A stretch of 64,000 nucleotides of DNA from Stromatinia cepivora (taxonomy: Eukaryota > Ascomycota > Leotiomycetes > Helotiales > Sclerotiniaceae). The translations under genes were made by a program, and so were the position numbers. Every line of letters begins with the position of its first letter. The first letter of the stretch is position 1. Below are positions 1 through 11,061 of this stretch, one piece after another. The notes beneath the pieces were generated by a model. It searched no databases. It worked only from the letters and a program-made list of their open reading frames with translations, and was not told the origin of the DNA. Location: NCBI GenBank assembly GCA_014898415.1, contig RCTD01000001.1, positions 2,852,001 through 2,916,000 of the forward strand. The letters are read 5' to 3'.

Positions 1-1
1 G

Positions 2-571
2 TATGGCTGTTCTCCATCACCCTCCTCTGGGTGCAAATGCGAATCTTGCGTCAACATGCTCAACGATTTGTCTTCTTTCTTTGGATCCCCCAAATCTTCC
101 GACTTCAAGATCGCCGCTAGTCCCGATCTCTTGAAATGGATTCGCAAAGAGTCGAGGAATGGAAGATTTGATTTGATTCATCCAGACACAATAGAAGAAT
201 TAAGAAGCATGCTAATGGGCGTTGAATATGGAGATATATTGTCCCCACCCAATTTCCCCGTTTTCTCGGGAAAACTTAGAGGGATAAGAAGGGCGTGGAT
301 GAGGACTGATAATACTGATGATGAAAGAGAAGATGTCAAGAAAGAGTTATTTAAAGAAGCTTTTGGGGTCATGGCGGAACCTAAGAATGATTATTGGTGT
401 TTTTGTAAGAATGAATGGAAGCAGACTATTCTTTGGGCGTTCTGTACGAAATGTGATGAGTGCAGAGATACTCGAGAGTGGCATTGTGAAAAGTGTGGAG
501 ACAGGAATATCGGAGAGAATTGTGAATGCCAGAGGGGTATGAAACGAAGAAAACGTGGTTCGGACCACTAA
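2..571 (+). CDS. Cys-rich hypothetical protein, 5'-partial
   Basis: An open frame runs from the left edge to a TAA at 569-571, giving 189 visible residues. The frame is open upstream of the first ATG at position 56 and already contains a Cys cluster (GCKCESC), so the true start lies outside the window. The last 60 residues hold two more clusters, CFC and CTKCDEC, followed by CEKCGDRN and CEC, a pattern typical of zinc-binding knuckles. A basic tail (KRRKRG) ends the protein. I do not recognise the family. A structural zinc role is inferred from the paired Cys spacing only. No partner gene lies on the same side within the window. Confidence 0.6.
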   Translation, partial: YGCSPSPSSGCKCESCVNMLNDLSSFFGSPKSSDFKIAASPDLLKWIRKESRNGRFDLIHPDTIEELRSMLMGVEYGDILSPPNFPVFSGKLRGIRRAWMRTDNTDDEREDVKKELFKEAFGVMAEPKNDYWCFCKNEWKQTILWAFCTKCDECRDTREWHCEKCGDRNIGENCECQRGMKRRKRGSDH

Positions 572-2606
572 TAAGCCATCGGACAACATGTTGGCTGTTA
601 CAAGTGGGCAGTCTAAGTCTGTCCTTTACCTTTGGATAGTCAGGTGGGGCGTCAATGTCGAGGATATAGAATTTTTTTTTTAAGTGGTGGTAGAAGGATC
701 TTTTCATCAGCAGCTTGCTTTTACACGGACGGGCGATTTTTTAAACTCTTCGAATATATTTATATCTTTCATATATGTATTATCCACAACTCTAACCATG
801 GCTTTCAATATTTCAGAACGCGGACCAAAACCTCTGGATTAACAACGGCATCTAGTCCTAGATGTTTGACCAGCGCCAGCTAAATGGTTCAAAAGTGGTT
901 TTGAGCTGTTTCAAATGCATTGTAATGTGCTCAAAGCCATCAGACAATGGATCATTAAATTTTCTCTGTGCAAATGTCCAGCACATTCATCATCATATCT
1001 CCGGTGCTGCTCCATGATATCTTGCCAAATTTCCTGTATCAATCCAAGTGCCGTATGGTGGCTCTGAAGATGCTCAGAAATAGCCTGAAACGCTCAGTTG
1101 AGAACACACAATGTCTTGCTCAGAGTATCAGAATCGATTGCTTCTTGGAGTTTTCCTTCCAAGTATTAAATCATCGTAAAAATAAACCCATACCTGTGGA
1201 ACTGACTAGAATCAGACTACTAAGGGTTTGCATATATTATCACTTGCTCGTTCATACTATCCAAGGCATTTGTCCACCATAGCAGAGCACTTGCAAGGTA
1301 TATGCGATGAACATCAAAACGACTACTAGGTTTAAGACTTGAAGAAATAAATCAAAATGGAGCCAAGGCGGAGGAGATATGGCGGTCGAGAAATTGTATA
1401 CTTAAAAGGGCTTAGTAGGCTTGTGTAATGACTGACTTTTAGGTAAATGAATCTGACTACCGAGTTCTGGCTACTAAGTTGATGTCGATATAGAGGCTGA
1501 GGTATCGGCATCGCAATGCCATACCGTCTGAGAATTGACGCCAGGACAAGATTCACACTGATGGGGCTCGTTGGGAGTTTTTTGAGGTGAACTATTTGGC
1601 CCTAAACTCATTAGATGTATTTAATGCCCGATCTTTGAATCTAGATTATAGTCCATACCATTGAACGTGCTATTGATAGACTGATAATGAGAATGTGAAA
1701 GTTGCGTTTTCTGGTAGTGATGGAGCAAAACTTCCGATAACTTGCCTCAGCAGTATTCATTCGACTGATGATTGATGATCGTGTTTGTAATAATCATATC
1801 TGTCTTTCTCCACGGTAAAATGATAGCTAGGAATTGGCACTTAAAGAATATCATCCTAATATCGAATGTGCCATTCCATGTCAAACAATATGAAGCTTCG
1901 TGAAAATCAAATATGACAGTTCCAAGTTCTATGAAGTTATTAACATATTGCATTTCGTATTTCATTCATTGAATATTTCAATTGAAAAATGGAGAGGAAA
2001 GGTACACCCCTTGATTGGTAAATGTACATTGTGTATGCTCCTTCCCTTCCTACCTCCTTCCATCTCTCGCCAATTTTTCCTCGCTCTTTCCTTCTTTGGC
2101 GCATTATTTTTCTTAACCTCTCCTCTTCGACTTCGAATCAACGCATGATGATTCAAAAACATTCTGAACATTTGAAGCCTGGAGATTCATCAATGATACT
2201 TCATGAATGACCACCTACCATTTGCCAACCACAAAATAATGGCACTTGCGCGGCAACATCGATTCGATCCACAATCATATTCGATGTTCATTCAATCCTT
2301 ATGTATATCGTATGGCCTAAGCAGTGTACATTAATCCATAAGGAGGTATGCGTTGATTTGATCAACTGTCGACTGAACATCTTTACTAACATATACATAC
2401 ATGTAGGTATTAATAACCCCTTCCTTGTAGAGAAGATCACGCATTCAGCGGATTTCACTTCAAATCCTCCATTTCCTGGTAGAGATGTAAGCTCTCAAGA
2501 CTTGGAACAGCTCTGCTCTCCGGACTTATCTTATATATATCACCTGTTAGGGGGCGAGAAGAGGAACAGAGACGTCTGCTGGACTGGGCTGGCGTCACCC
2601 CAGCCC
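572..2606. other. Gene-poor intergenic region
   Basis: No convincing intact gene. The short ORFs here mostly start at non-ATG codons and lack coding character. One exception is the decayed coding-like stretch on the minus strand listed at 870-1340. Otherwise this is AT-rich non-coding DNA ending at the tRNA-Met relic. Confidence 0.6.
870..1340 (-). pseudogene. Possible decayed gene relic, family unknown
   Basis: On the minus strand a single frame gives two protein-like stretches separated by stops. The first is around RFDVHRIYLASALLWWTNAL (about 1340-1220). The second, about 1175-900, includes EAIDSDTLSKTLCVLN, a stop, then AFQAISEHLQSHHTALGLIQ and IWQDIMEQHRRYDDE. The stops include a TGA inside otherwise smooth coding-like sequence. 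An intron may remove some stops near 1175-1215, where a GTATGG donor-like site is visible. The composition is unlike the surrounding AT-rich DNA. This could be a degenerate gene or a diverged multi-exon gene. I do not recognise the family. Confidence 0.3.
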
Positions 2607-2661
2607 ACCACCTCATATAGGAATATGAGACCAACGCTCTAACCAACTGGGACGCGAAGAC
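2607..2661 (-). pseudogene. tRNA-Met 5'-half relic with intron
   Basis: This 55-nt minus-strand segment matches the first 55 nt of the intact tRNA-Met at 2863-2974, including the CAT anticodon and the first part of its intron, with three differences, all in or next to the D stem. Beyond it the sequence becomes unrelated and starts with a 7-bp hairpin (GGGCTGG and CCAGCCC arms). No matching 3' half or acceptor strand is seen. It lies in inverted orientation 201 bp from the intact gene, so it looks like a partial inverted duplication at the DNA level. Confidence 0.7.
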
Positions 2662-2862
2662 TTTTCTTTTGTTGTTGAACTATCGACTAGGTGTTTAAGT
2701 ATCTCCAATCACTGGATCTTGGTTTAACATTCATATTCGACATTCAATGCCAATTCCATTTTCGCCCGACCCCACATCTCGGATATATACGGAGCACACC
2801 CAAATCAAAGTGAAATACTTGTACGAAAATATTTTACGATTGCCCATCAAAAACAAAGAAAA

Positions 2863-2974
2863 GTCTTCGTGGCTCAGTTGGTTAGAGCGTTGGTCTCATA
2901 TTCCTATATGAGGTGGTTGTTAACAATCCACTATAGCCATCCAAAGGTCGTGAGTTCGAGTCTCACCGAGGACA
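2863..2974 (+). tRNA. tRNA-Met (CAT), intron-containing
   Basis: A cloverleaf can be drawn. The acceptor GTCTTCG pairs with CGAGGAC, followed by discriminator A at 2974. The D arm is GCTC/GAGC. The anticodon stem TTGGT/TCCAA has a terminal T-T pair, as in yeast elongator tRNA-Met. The loop is CTCATAA with anticodon CAT at 2896-2898. The T arm GTGAG/CTCAC carries the TTCGAGT loop. An intron of about 38 nt (2901-2938) interrupts the loop one base 3' of the anticodon, the canonical nuclear tRNA intron site. T-rich runs follow from about 2975 and could end RNA polymerase III transcription. Elongator rather than initiator identity is inferred from the T-loop (TTCGAGT) and the intron. Confidence 0.9.
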
Positions 2975-5740
2975 TTTGTTATTTTGCATTTTTGATTCTC
3001 TTTTCTTTTTTGAAGGATTAAAAGGAGACCTCAAGGCCGCGTTTTGTGGTTTTTGGTGTTTGATGGTGCACACTAATGGTGATGGACGAAGGGGATTAAA
3101 AGGACTTTCAGCTCCCTTCGATCATCATGCCCAACCACGAAGAGGATATTGATATGGCTGTTTTGACTGGTTGACAGAATATGTGTTTTTTTGAATATGG
3201 ATATGGAAATAAATATCACCGTTCTACCATACAAAAATAGATACTGGAGGTTACCCCTTTTTTTTCTCCCATTAATGTTCAAGAATACGAAAGCCTTCTT
3301 TTTTTATCAGGAATCGCGTAATGTTATCGATATTACACAATCCACAGGCACATCCCTCCAAAAATCATCGAAATGAATGATGGTGGGGTCTAGAATTTCG
3401 ATTTCCGGTAGCTAATAAGGTTGCTAACGTTTTGGTTTAGAGTGGAGAATTTTGGTGGTGCGGGTGGATGTAAATGATTGTGTTGCTATTATTGCTATTA
3501 TTGAAGATGAAACGTCGCCCCGTAGGTATGGATGGTTGGGATGGTTGATATGGGTAATTGATTGGATATGGTAATGGGAGGACTTCTGAAGTTGTTTGGG
3601 CGAGTACGAAGTAGGCTCGCAAGGGAAAGAAAAGATTGATGTTACGGGATGTTAATCAAGATCGGCTTGCTATAAATATCTGGATAATGTCTAACTAGAG
3701 GTAAGTGTTTCACATGAGAGGTGTCAAGTTCAGATGGTCCGATTAAGAATGATATGCATTATGTTTCTGATTCAATAAATTAGTTCTGGGTTGGTGATAA
3801 TTGGCTTATATCAAACACGAAACTTTTGTGGAATCCGGCGTGAATGGACGAGCGCGTGTAGAATCCAGATTGATAGACAGGTTTTGAGCGTTTGGCTTGT
3901 GGTTTGAGGTTAGACGGTATATTACTGCGCCCCTTTCCGCGTAACGCTCTCAAAAGGGGAAATAGACCGAGTTTGGGTGGTGAGTCTGGTGACGGTGAGC
4001 CTGGGAATGGATTTTCATGGTGTGATTAGAGGTGAGTATAATTTTTACCGTAATTTTTATAATGTTCTAAACAAAACCTAAAAATTGTTCTTACTTGGAT
4101 AATACGAGAAGGTACCCATGATATTCATCATTGTTCGTTCTTCTTATATTCCGTGTCCGTATTTATGGAAAAATAATGATCTCTCGAGTTAATCTTCAAG
4201 GGAAAACAAGCATAGCAGATGCAAGTCGGGTGCCTCGTAGAAGATCTTTAGAACGATTGGCGAATACTTCTAGTGATGAGGAACTAATTTATAGAGCGTC
4301 GTACAACATATCTTAGTGCTTCCGACAGTAGCTAAATTGTGATTTAGACGTCGATTAAGGTTTCAGGGGCATGCATTCATTGAGCATGCATTCATTGAGC
4401 ATGCATTCATCGAAATTGATAGGTCAACTAAAGATGCATTAAAAAAATGGCCGACACGAGATGTGGCTTGTTACTTGTTGCTTGTTGGATTGGATGAAGG
4501 AGAAACTTTATCAAAATGGTGAGGGTTTGAAAATTGGTCGATAGAAGGGAATTCATTGGCCTCGACTATCGTTGGTTGTTTTATGGAGTAGACGGGTAGG
4601 TATTCTCTCCTATTCTCCTATTCTCCCAACTTTTTGTGTTTGTTCCATCCATCTTCTTATGATAATCCCCGTCTTCACATTTCATTTCGTTCATTCATTT
4701 CCCTCTATTCTCTAATCTCTTTCTAACCTTCTCATACTCAATAAACGAGCTTTTCATAATTCGCATACCCAATATCATCTCTTCAGATCAGTTCTTCCCA
4801 TAATAGGAAACAAACACAATACAACCGATCCAATCATTCAATTAAGAATAAATTAATCAATCAATCAATCCATTGCCTAATACCTTCCTCTAGCTACCTC
4901 CGACTCTTCAATTTGGGTATCCCGTGTCTCCTACCATTTTTGATATTGAATTTGAAGGAGAAATCGGTTTATCATTTCTTCTCACTCATTATCATATCAA
5001 TTCATCCATTTGATCACACGGCAATCAAACGACCAGCATTCTTTTAGTTCCAGAACATTCAAGGCTTACTACTAAGGATCCCGACAATCAGTCACCAAAC
5101 ACACTCTTTTCCTATCAGTGCAATAGTCCGACTGTCCGACCATTCATAAAGCTTATCCCGTTCAACTCCCTACACAATCATTCGACCACCTTCCTGGAAA
5201 GATTCAACTAAGTATCCTGGTTTTGATACTGCATATACAGTACATATACGGTACCTACTGTAGTACTGCATCTCCCCACTCTTCCCAACCTCTTCATCCA
5301 AGCTATTCTCCGACCTTTCCATCCGCAGATCAACCAATAAGGGTTTCATTCTTCTCCCCAGGATTTTACCTTTTTTAAATTGTTCAGAGTTTGGAGAATT
5401 AACTTTACTTGTTGCTACCATACTTTACGCAATCCAGCCTTCAATTCGCCTTCCAGTTTCGATTTCGTTATTTGTTTCGGTCAAGACACACTTTCTACAT
5501 CTTTTCCTAAATTCCACCACTACCTCTGTTCTACTACTAGGGAAGAACATCGAGAAAACTCTAGCTTATACTTGAATAAATATAACAGAATCGGCTTGGG
5601 ATAAACTTTCTTTGTTGTTCAAAACATCAACAATTCGAAATACTCAAGAACCTCCCTTTGATCTCGGACAATCCACCTACCACAATATCTAGGAATAACC
5701 CCAAGAAACAATTCACCACTCCTTAGAATAAACCGCCAAG
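2975..5740. other. Intergenic region and probable leader of the BAR gene
   Basis: No supported gene. A 15-bp tandem repeat sits at 4369-4413. From about 4600 to 5740 the plus strand becomes pyrimidine-rich with many TC and CCA runs, typical of promoters and long 5' leaders in these fungi, leading into the ATG at 5741. Confidence 0.5.
4369..4413. repeat. 15-bp tandem repeat, 3 copies
   Basis: The unit GCATGCATTCATTGA is repeated three times at 4369, 4384 and 4399; the last copy has one change (CATCGA). It contains the palindrome GCATGC. Confidence 0.9.
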
Positions 5741-7265
5741 ATGAACGTTGGAAAGAAGTTTGGCAGAGTCAAGCAATGGGCTGGAGAGAAGATGGGCCAG
5801 GAGTCCAAGACTGAGGTTTCTGATGAATTCAAGTCTTTGGAGACAGAAATGCAGTTGAGACATGAGGGTACGTCTGCCAAAGATTCTTCTATAAGTTATA
5901 CTAACATCTGCCAGGAATGGAAAAGTTACAAAAGTCCATGACTGTTTATGTTAAATCGCTCTCGAAACGAAATGAAGGAGATGACAGGGAAAAGATGTTA
6001 CCAGTCGCGTTCATGGGTCAGACCATGATACATCATGGAGAAGATTTTGAACCGGAATCAGAATTTGGAAACTGTCTTATTGGTAGGTAGATTTCGACGG
6101 TATTAAGAAAATAGCTAACAGAATCACAGCTATGGGTAGAACAAATGAAAGAATTTCGCGACAACAGGATACATATGTTGTGGAAGCCACTTCGACTTGG
6201 TTGGAATCTTTGGAGAGATCTTTAGCTCAGATGAAGGAATATCAGGTTTGTACAACTTGCCGCGGTTTCAATGAGTGATAGCTAATTTGTAAAGTCTGCC
6301 AGAAAGAAGCTCGAACAAAGACGATTAGCTTACGATGCCTCCCTTTCCAAGATGCAAAAGGCGAAGAGAGAAGATTTTAGGGTCGAGGAAGAACTTAGAT
6401 CACAAAAGGCAAAATATGAAGAATCCAGTGAGGACGTTTTCAGACGAATGCAAGATATTAAAGAGGCAGAGGCGGATAGTGTTCAAGATTTGGGGGCATT
6501 TTTGGAGGCTGAGCTTGAATATTATGACCGTTGCCGTGAGGAACTTTTGAGATTGAAGAGAGAATGGCCTGCTGCGTAAGTTGTTGTTGATAAGCGCAAT
6601 AATTCCTGAGCTGACATGATATTAGACGCGGATCGGCGGTACAGCAACCACGTCAGCATAGACGCCCCGAAGGCCGACCTCGTTCAAACACAGCTCATTC
6701 ATACAGTGAGAGATATTCCACGTACGAAGAACCTGCCTCGGAGCTAGAGGCTCCACGCCCATCTATCCGATCCAGTACTCCTCGTGTCAACACAACTCGA
6801 GTTGCGTCAACATCTGGACTTGGCAGAATGGAGGAATATTCCCCTCCAACCTCCCCACAGCGTCCATCTATTGGCCGATCTTCCACATTCCAAGGCCCGA
6901 CGACTCATTACCGCGAATCTCAAACTTCAAATCGTCTAAATTCAATTCCCTCTGCATCAGACGCTGGTTCTTTACGCGCAAATCTTCGCCCAACTGCTCG
7001 TACCAATATTATCTCCGGGGATGTGTTCAATGATCCATCTGATGATTCGACTCTTAATAGTAATAGTCCAGATAGATCATACGGTGCGCGGTCTGTTAGT
7101 CCAGCTACCAGTCATGGTAGTATGGGAAGTAGATCAGCTAGTATATCGGCAGCAAATTCAAGAAGGGCACCACCTCCACCTCCTAGCAGAACCAAGAAAC
7201 CAGCTCCTCCTCCACCTATGAAGAGAGCCGATATTAGTTCTATTAGTGCTAATGGTCGTTATTAG
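5741..7265 (+). CDS. Endophilin-like BAR domain protein
   Basis: Five exons: 5741-5867, 5915-6082, 6130-6245, 6295-6575 and 6626-7265, encoding 443 residues with all junctions in phase. The N-terminal 270 residues are a long, charged, helical BAR module (starting MNVGKKFGRVKQWAGEKMGQ, then coiled segments rich in E, K, R and Q), expected to dimerise and bind or bend membranes during endocytosis or vesicle traffic. The rest is Ser/Arg/Pro-rich and disordered, and ends with two polyproline tracts (APPPPPSR and PAPPPPMK), probable SH3 ligands. It has no SH3 domain of its own, unlike Rvs167. The N-terminal sequence resembles the endophilin/Gvp36-type fungal BAR proteins more than Rvs161, which is encoded separately at 23.6 kb. 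The ATG was chosen because it starts the conserved amphipathic helix. Confidence 0.85.
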
Positions 7266-8209
7266 AGGAGGCCCTTTCTTTGTTTGAGCGGTCTTTTCTA
7301 GCGATAGTACATACAACCACATTCATCGCCCATATTTCGGACGATAACGTTCTTTACTTCATTGCACATACAAACAAATTTATTTCGTTTCGTTTCTTTG
7401 CACGTATGATCCAGGGGCCAGGGAAAAGGCCACCATAGAGCTGGGGTCAAGTTTAAGAAGTAAAAAATACCATGGTAGTTCAGGGTTATTCAAATTGATT
7501 AGGGTCTTCTTTTTTCTGGTTTCTTTTGGGGGAGTAGGAGATAGATTATTTATTTGAGGGAAGAAAGTGCCTTTAGCTTGTTAATTGTTGATTGTGGTGC
7601 CGGAATTTATGGAGATGTGAAATTGGGGTATGTGGAATTGCCATGCCTTAAGTACTCGTACACGTACAAAGTAAGATAGAAAAATTGGAGAGTGGGGTGA
7701 ATGGGGTGCATGGATGGATGGATGATGAGATGGCGAAAATACGGTACCTAGATGTAGTTTATGGATCGATTTTTATTATTTCATGGTCACTTTATTTGAG
7801 GCTTGTGATGTGGGTTTGGGTGAGATGATATGAGTAGGAACTTGATATAAAGTTTTTGTGGTTGCTTGTTAGCGAGCGGGCTGTGTCGCGTAATGGACCT
7901 TTTTCTGGTCTTTGAGGTGAAAAACTTTGGAATTCGTATAGATTCGGAGTATAGAGATAATACATTTGTATTTATGGAAAAGCTATAAAGGCTAGGGGTT
8001 GGGAAAGGAGTATTGATTGTATTTTGATCAAATAGTAGATCAATTAATAGATCAGGCTAAGTAGCACAATACATACACACGGCTAAGTAGCGTAAATACA
8101 AAATGCAAAATGCAAAATGGAAATATAGATGGAAATGTAGATGGAAATATAGATGGAAATCTTAATAGTGAAGAGATTTTTTTGGTTTTGGGGTTTGTTT
8201 GTTTTTTTT

Positions 8210-8240
8210 GGGGGGGGGGGGGGGGGGCGGATTTTTTGGG

Positions 8241-8272
<32 letters not shown>
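8210..8272 (+). repeat. G18 homopolymer and (GATT)7 microsatellite
   Basis: Eighteen consecutive G at 8210-8227, then seven GATT units at 8245-8272. A purine-only G-rich stretch follows at about 8310-8430 (GGGAGG-type repeats). Together they could form G-quadruplex or triplex structures. Confidence 0.9.
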
Positions 8273-8277
<5 letters not shown>

Positions 8278-8654
8278 TGGAAGTGAGGTTTTATATACGA
8301 TTGGGTTTCTGGGGGTGAGGAGGCGGGGGAGAGGGGAAGAGGGAGGTGGGAGAGGGAGGTGGGAAGAGGAGGTGGAAAGGGGAGGGAAGAGGGTGGAAAG
8401 GGCAGGGAAGTGGGGAGGTGGGGATGGTGTATGTTGAGTGTCGAGTATCGAGTATCGAGTGTTGAATGTTGGGGGTGTATTTCTGAAGTCGTGTTGTATT
8501 TCTGCAATTGTATGTTTTTGGAATTTTATGTTTTTGGAGTTGTGTATTTCTGGAGTTGTTATACTTTTTTTTAAAAAAAAAATTTTGTTATGTATTTCTG
8601 AGTTATTGTGCTCTGTGGGTGAATTTGGGCATTTTCTTTTGGCTGGGAATACTC

Positions 8655-9003
8655 ATGATATCAGATTTTGCAGGATATAGAGAGGAGATTCGGATTCATG
8701 ATGCGTTTAGGTTATTTGCATCTTGTTTCCTCTTTTCTTTTTGGAGCCACGATGCCGATTATAGATCATCCGTTCGTTGTGATAGTCATACATAAGTATG
8801 GTGGTTTTGCAGGGAGTAATTATGATATCAGATTTTGCAGGATATGGAGAGGAGATTCGGACTCATGATGCTTTTTAATTACTTGCATCATTTTTTTTGG
8901 TGGGTGGGGAGGGGGTTTCCTTTTCCTTTTTTCTTGGAGCCGCGATGCTGTGTATGAGTTATTCATTGATTGTGATAGTCATACATGAGTGTGGTGGTTT
9001 TGC
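8655..9003 (+). repeat. Diverged tandem duplication, about 170 bp unit
   Basis: Unit 1 (8655-8821) and unit 2 (8822-9003) both begin ATGATATCAGATTTTGCAGG and share, in order, GAGAGGAGATTCGGA, a T-rich tract, GGAGCC and CGATGC words, TGTGATAGTCATACAT and GGTGGTTTTGC. They differ by substitutions and small indels. No coding frame is conserved between units. Confidence 0.8.
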
Positions 9004-9429
9004 TGTAGAGTCGATTCATAGCATGCTTTGTTTTCGTGTGCGTCGTGCAGATAGATATCTTGCAGGCGGACGGCTTTGGGGAGATAGTAATTGTCCCCTG
9101 ATTTGAAGTCATTTTTGAGGGATTTGGTCATTCATATGCATATCCTGATTATTTTGCAAGCGATCTGCTTTTTCAACAGTCATGATAGTATATTTTAGAC
9201 GCATTTTTGAGAGATCCTGATTCTTCATACGATTTATCCAGATCTGTTGCTGGTTATGTGTTTTATCGGATAGTCATGATCCTCAATTCTGGAGTCAGTT
9301 CTGAGGAAACCTATCTATTCATACCGTAACTGTTATTTCTCATATCATTTGCATTTTTTTGCGTTCATAAATGCTCATATTGAAGCAAATTCACATATAT
9401 CATGAGCAAGTTGATACACACTCATCTAC

Positions 9430-9600
9430 ATTTCGGCAACAACCATGAATAGGACCTCGAAAATGATATTCTTTTTGAATCATTATAATCTGCGGAAATG
9501 TGCTTAAAAGAGTTTGGAGTTCCCGCTCGACTTTCTTTTCCTTTCCTTTTTATTTTGTGTTCTACGAAGACATTTTCTACGATATTTGACATTCGATACC
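9430..9600 (+). promoter_or_regulatory. Upstream segment shared with the 12.3 kb paralogue
   Basis: This stretch shares ordered words with 12280-12430: CATGAATA, CCTCGAAAAT, GAAATGTGCTTAAAAGAG, TTCCC, a CTTT-rich tract and TTCTAC. Both segments lie a few hundred bases upstream of related genes, so it is probably part of the duplicated promoter or leader. Function is inferred from position only. Confidence 0.6.
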
Positions 9601-9714
9601 CTGGATACGATATCTCCATCTCGATTTCGATAACGCTTTCAATAACGCTTTACATCTTGATAACTCTTCTCGCAATCACGACGAAACAAGAAAGACACTT
9701 GCAGATTGTTGATC

Positions 9715-11061
9715 ATGGCAAGGAGTTGGAGCCCTAAGGCTGATCTTTTATGCGTATGGCTTGCCGGGGCCGTGTATCAATATGAAACGGAACAAATACA
9801 ACAAAATCCAGAAGAAAATAATAGGAAGATCGAACTAAATTCTAAAAGATACAGATACAAAAATTGTGATAACGACGCGTGGTTCTTTGATCAGGACATA
9901 TTTGGGGTCGTTGCGAGTTTCATGAATGCCTTGAACGAGATCGTATCCCTTGACTATAAGAAAACGATATCCACTAGTACGCTTAGAAGTTATCTAACAA
10001 AACCCGGTCGTGGCTGGAAAGCGCCTGCAGCGGTCCCAAGAAGACCGAAAATTGCCCTTCCGGACCACATCTTACCAGGGGAGTTCGGTCAATTTGGTCT
10101 CCGCGCTGTTCTCGAAGCAACCATAGCTCTTGTGGCTGGTACCGAGAATGATACTCCACATTGGCGGAGCTCTCTCCAGAGATGGGAAGATTATTTTCAA
10201 GGACTGGAAGTGCCAGCAGCTCGGAGTACGGTACAGGAAATCGCTCCAAGGCAAAACAATCCTTCGTGGAAGCCGGAAGTAACTGCGCGTGACCACATGA
10301 TCGATCCGAACTCCTACCAAGGCACTTCTCATAAGGCGGATCTTAATCAATCCGGCTTCGAATACCAAGGACCCTCGTCCAGCATACCTTCTGACCCTTA
10401 CACCCGGCAATCCGAAATTCTTGGGCAATGGGATCCATCTTGGGATCAATCTGCTCTATCTGGTCCATCTCAATACAATCTTTTGCCGCAAAATTCCATG
10501 GAATCTGATTCATTTGGTCCGTATGGTCATTCCATTCCGCAATCCAGTTCCGGGAGAGGGGTTTCGCTTCATTCATCTAACCAGTACCCCAACCCCTCTA
10601 CTTACGACTCCAATTTAGGGGAGTTTAATTCACACCAGTTTCCTTCACAATCTGATTCCGGAGGAGGGGTTCCATTTCATTCATCTAACCAGTACCCCAA
10701 CCCCTCTACTTACGACTCCAATTTAGGGGGGGTTGGTTCGCATCAGTTTCCTTTACAATCTAATTCCGAAGGAGGGACTCAATTTCATTCATCTAATCAA
10801 TACCCTAACCCCTTCATTTACGATTCCAATTTAGGGGAGTTTAATTCACACCAGTTTCCTTCACAATCTGATTCCGGAGGAGGGGTTCCACTTCAGTCAT
10901 CTAACCAATACCCGAGCGCTTCTACTCACACATACAATTTTGGGAATTCTGACCCACCTCATTTTCCTTCACAATCTAATTTCGGCGGAGACGGTACATC
11001 TCATTCTTTTCATCCACCACCCGATTCCTGGGAACAGCATCCATCTCAGGGTTATCAGTAG
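9715..11061 (+). CDS. Tandem family protein, copy A, with 36-residue repeats
   Basis: Single-exon gene of 448 residues; ATG at 9715 (MARSWSPKADLLCVWLAG). The first 130 residues resemble the proteins at 12893 and 14342: an aromatic residue and charged turn near the start, LLCVWLAGAV, then VVASFMNAL, then a basic/Pro segment ending PDHILPGEFG. The rest is Gln/Ser/Asn/Pro-rich and contains four imperfect 36-residue repeats from 10561 (core SSNQYPNPSTYDSNLG then HQFPSQS). No signal peptide or membrane segment is visible. I do not recognise the domain. It is the first of three adjacent same-strand paralogues, suggesting local duplication followed by rapid tail divergence. Function unknown. Confidence 0.7.
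   Translation: MARSWSPKADLLCVWLAGAVYQYETEQIQQNPEENNRKIELNSKRYRYKNCDNDAWFFDQDIFGVVASFMNALNEIVSLDYKKTISTSTLRSYLTKPGRGWKAPAAVPRRPKIALPDHILPGEFGQFGLRAVLEATIALVAGTENDTPHWRSSLQRWEDYFQGLEVPAARSTVQEIAPRQNNPSWKPEVTARDHMIDPNSYQGTSHKADLNQSGFEYQGPSSSIPSDPYTRQSEILGQWDPSWDQSALSGPSQYNLLPQNSMESDSFGPYGHSIPQSSSGRGVSLHSSNQYPNPSTYDSNLGEFNSHQFPSQSDSGGGVPFHSSNQYPNPSTYDSNLGGVGSHQFPLQSNSEGGTQFHSSNQYPNPFIYDSNLGEFNSHQFPSQSDSGGGVPLQSSNQYPSASTHTYNFGNSDPPHFPSQSNFGGDGTSHSFHPPPDSWEQHPSQGYQ
10561..10992 (+). repeat. 108-bp coding minisatellite, 4 copies
   Basis: Four units of 108 bp start at 10561, 10669, 10777 and 10885. Each encodes 36 residues with the core SSNQYPNPSTYDSNLG. Units 1-3 are very similar at the DNA level; unit 4 is diverged (YPSASTHTYNFG). 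The length keeps the frame, so copy number can vary without breaking the gene. Confidence 0.9.

Larger units (their letters stand above)
7266..9714. other. Intergenic region, repeat-rich
   Basis: Contains the 3' region of the BAR gene, an 18-nt G run and GATT repeat, a purine-rich G tract (8310-8430), a diverged tandem duplication (8655-9003) and the upstream region of the first family gene. No gene is supported. Confidence 0.6.

Noticed and set aside
8052..8507. 151-codon minus-strand ORF rich in Pro/Ser/Leu
   Set aside because: It is the complement of the G-run, GATT and G-rich repeats; no start context or domain.
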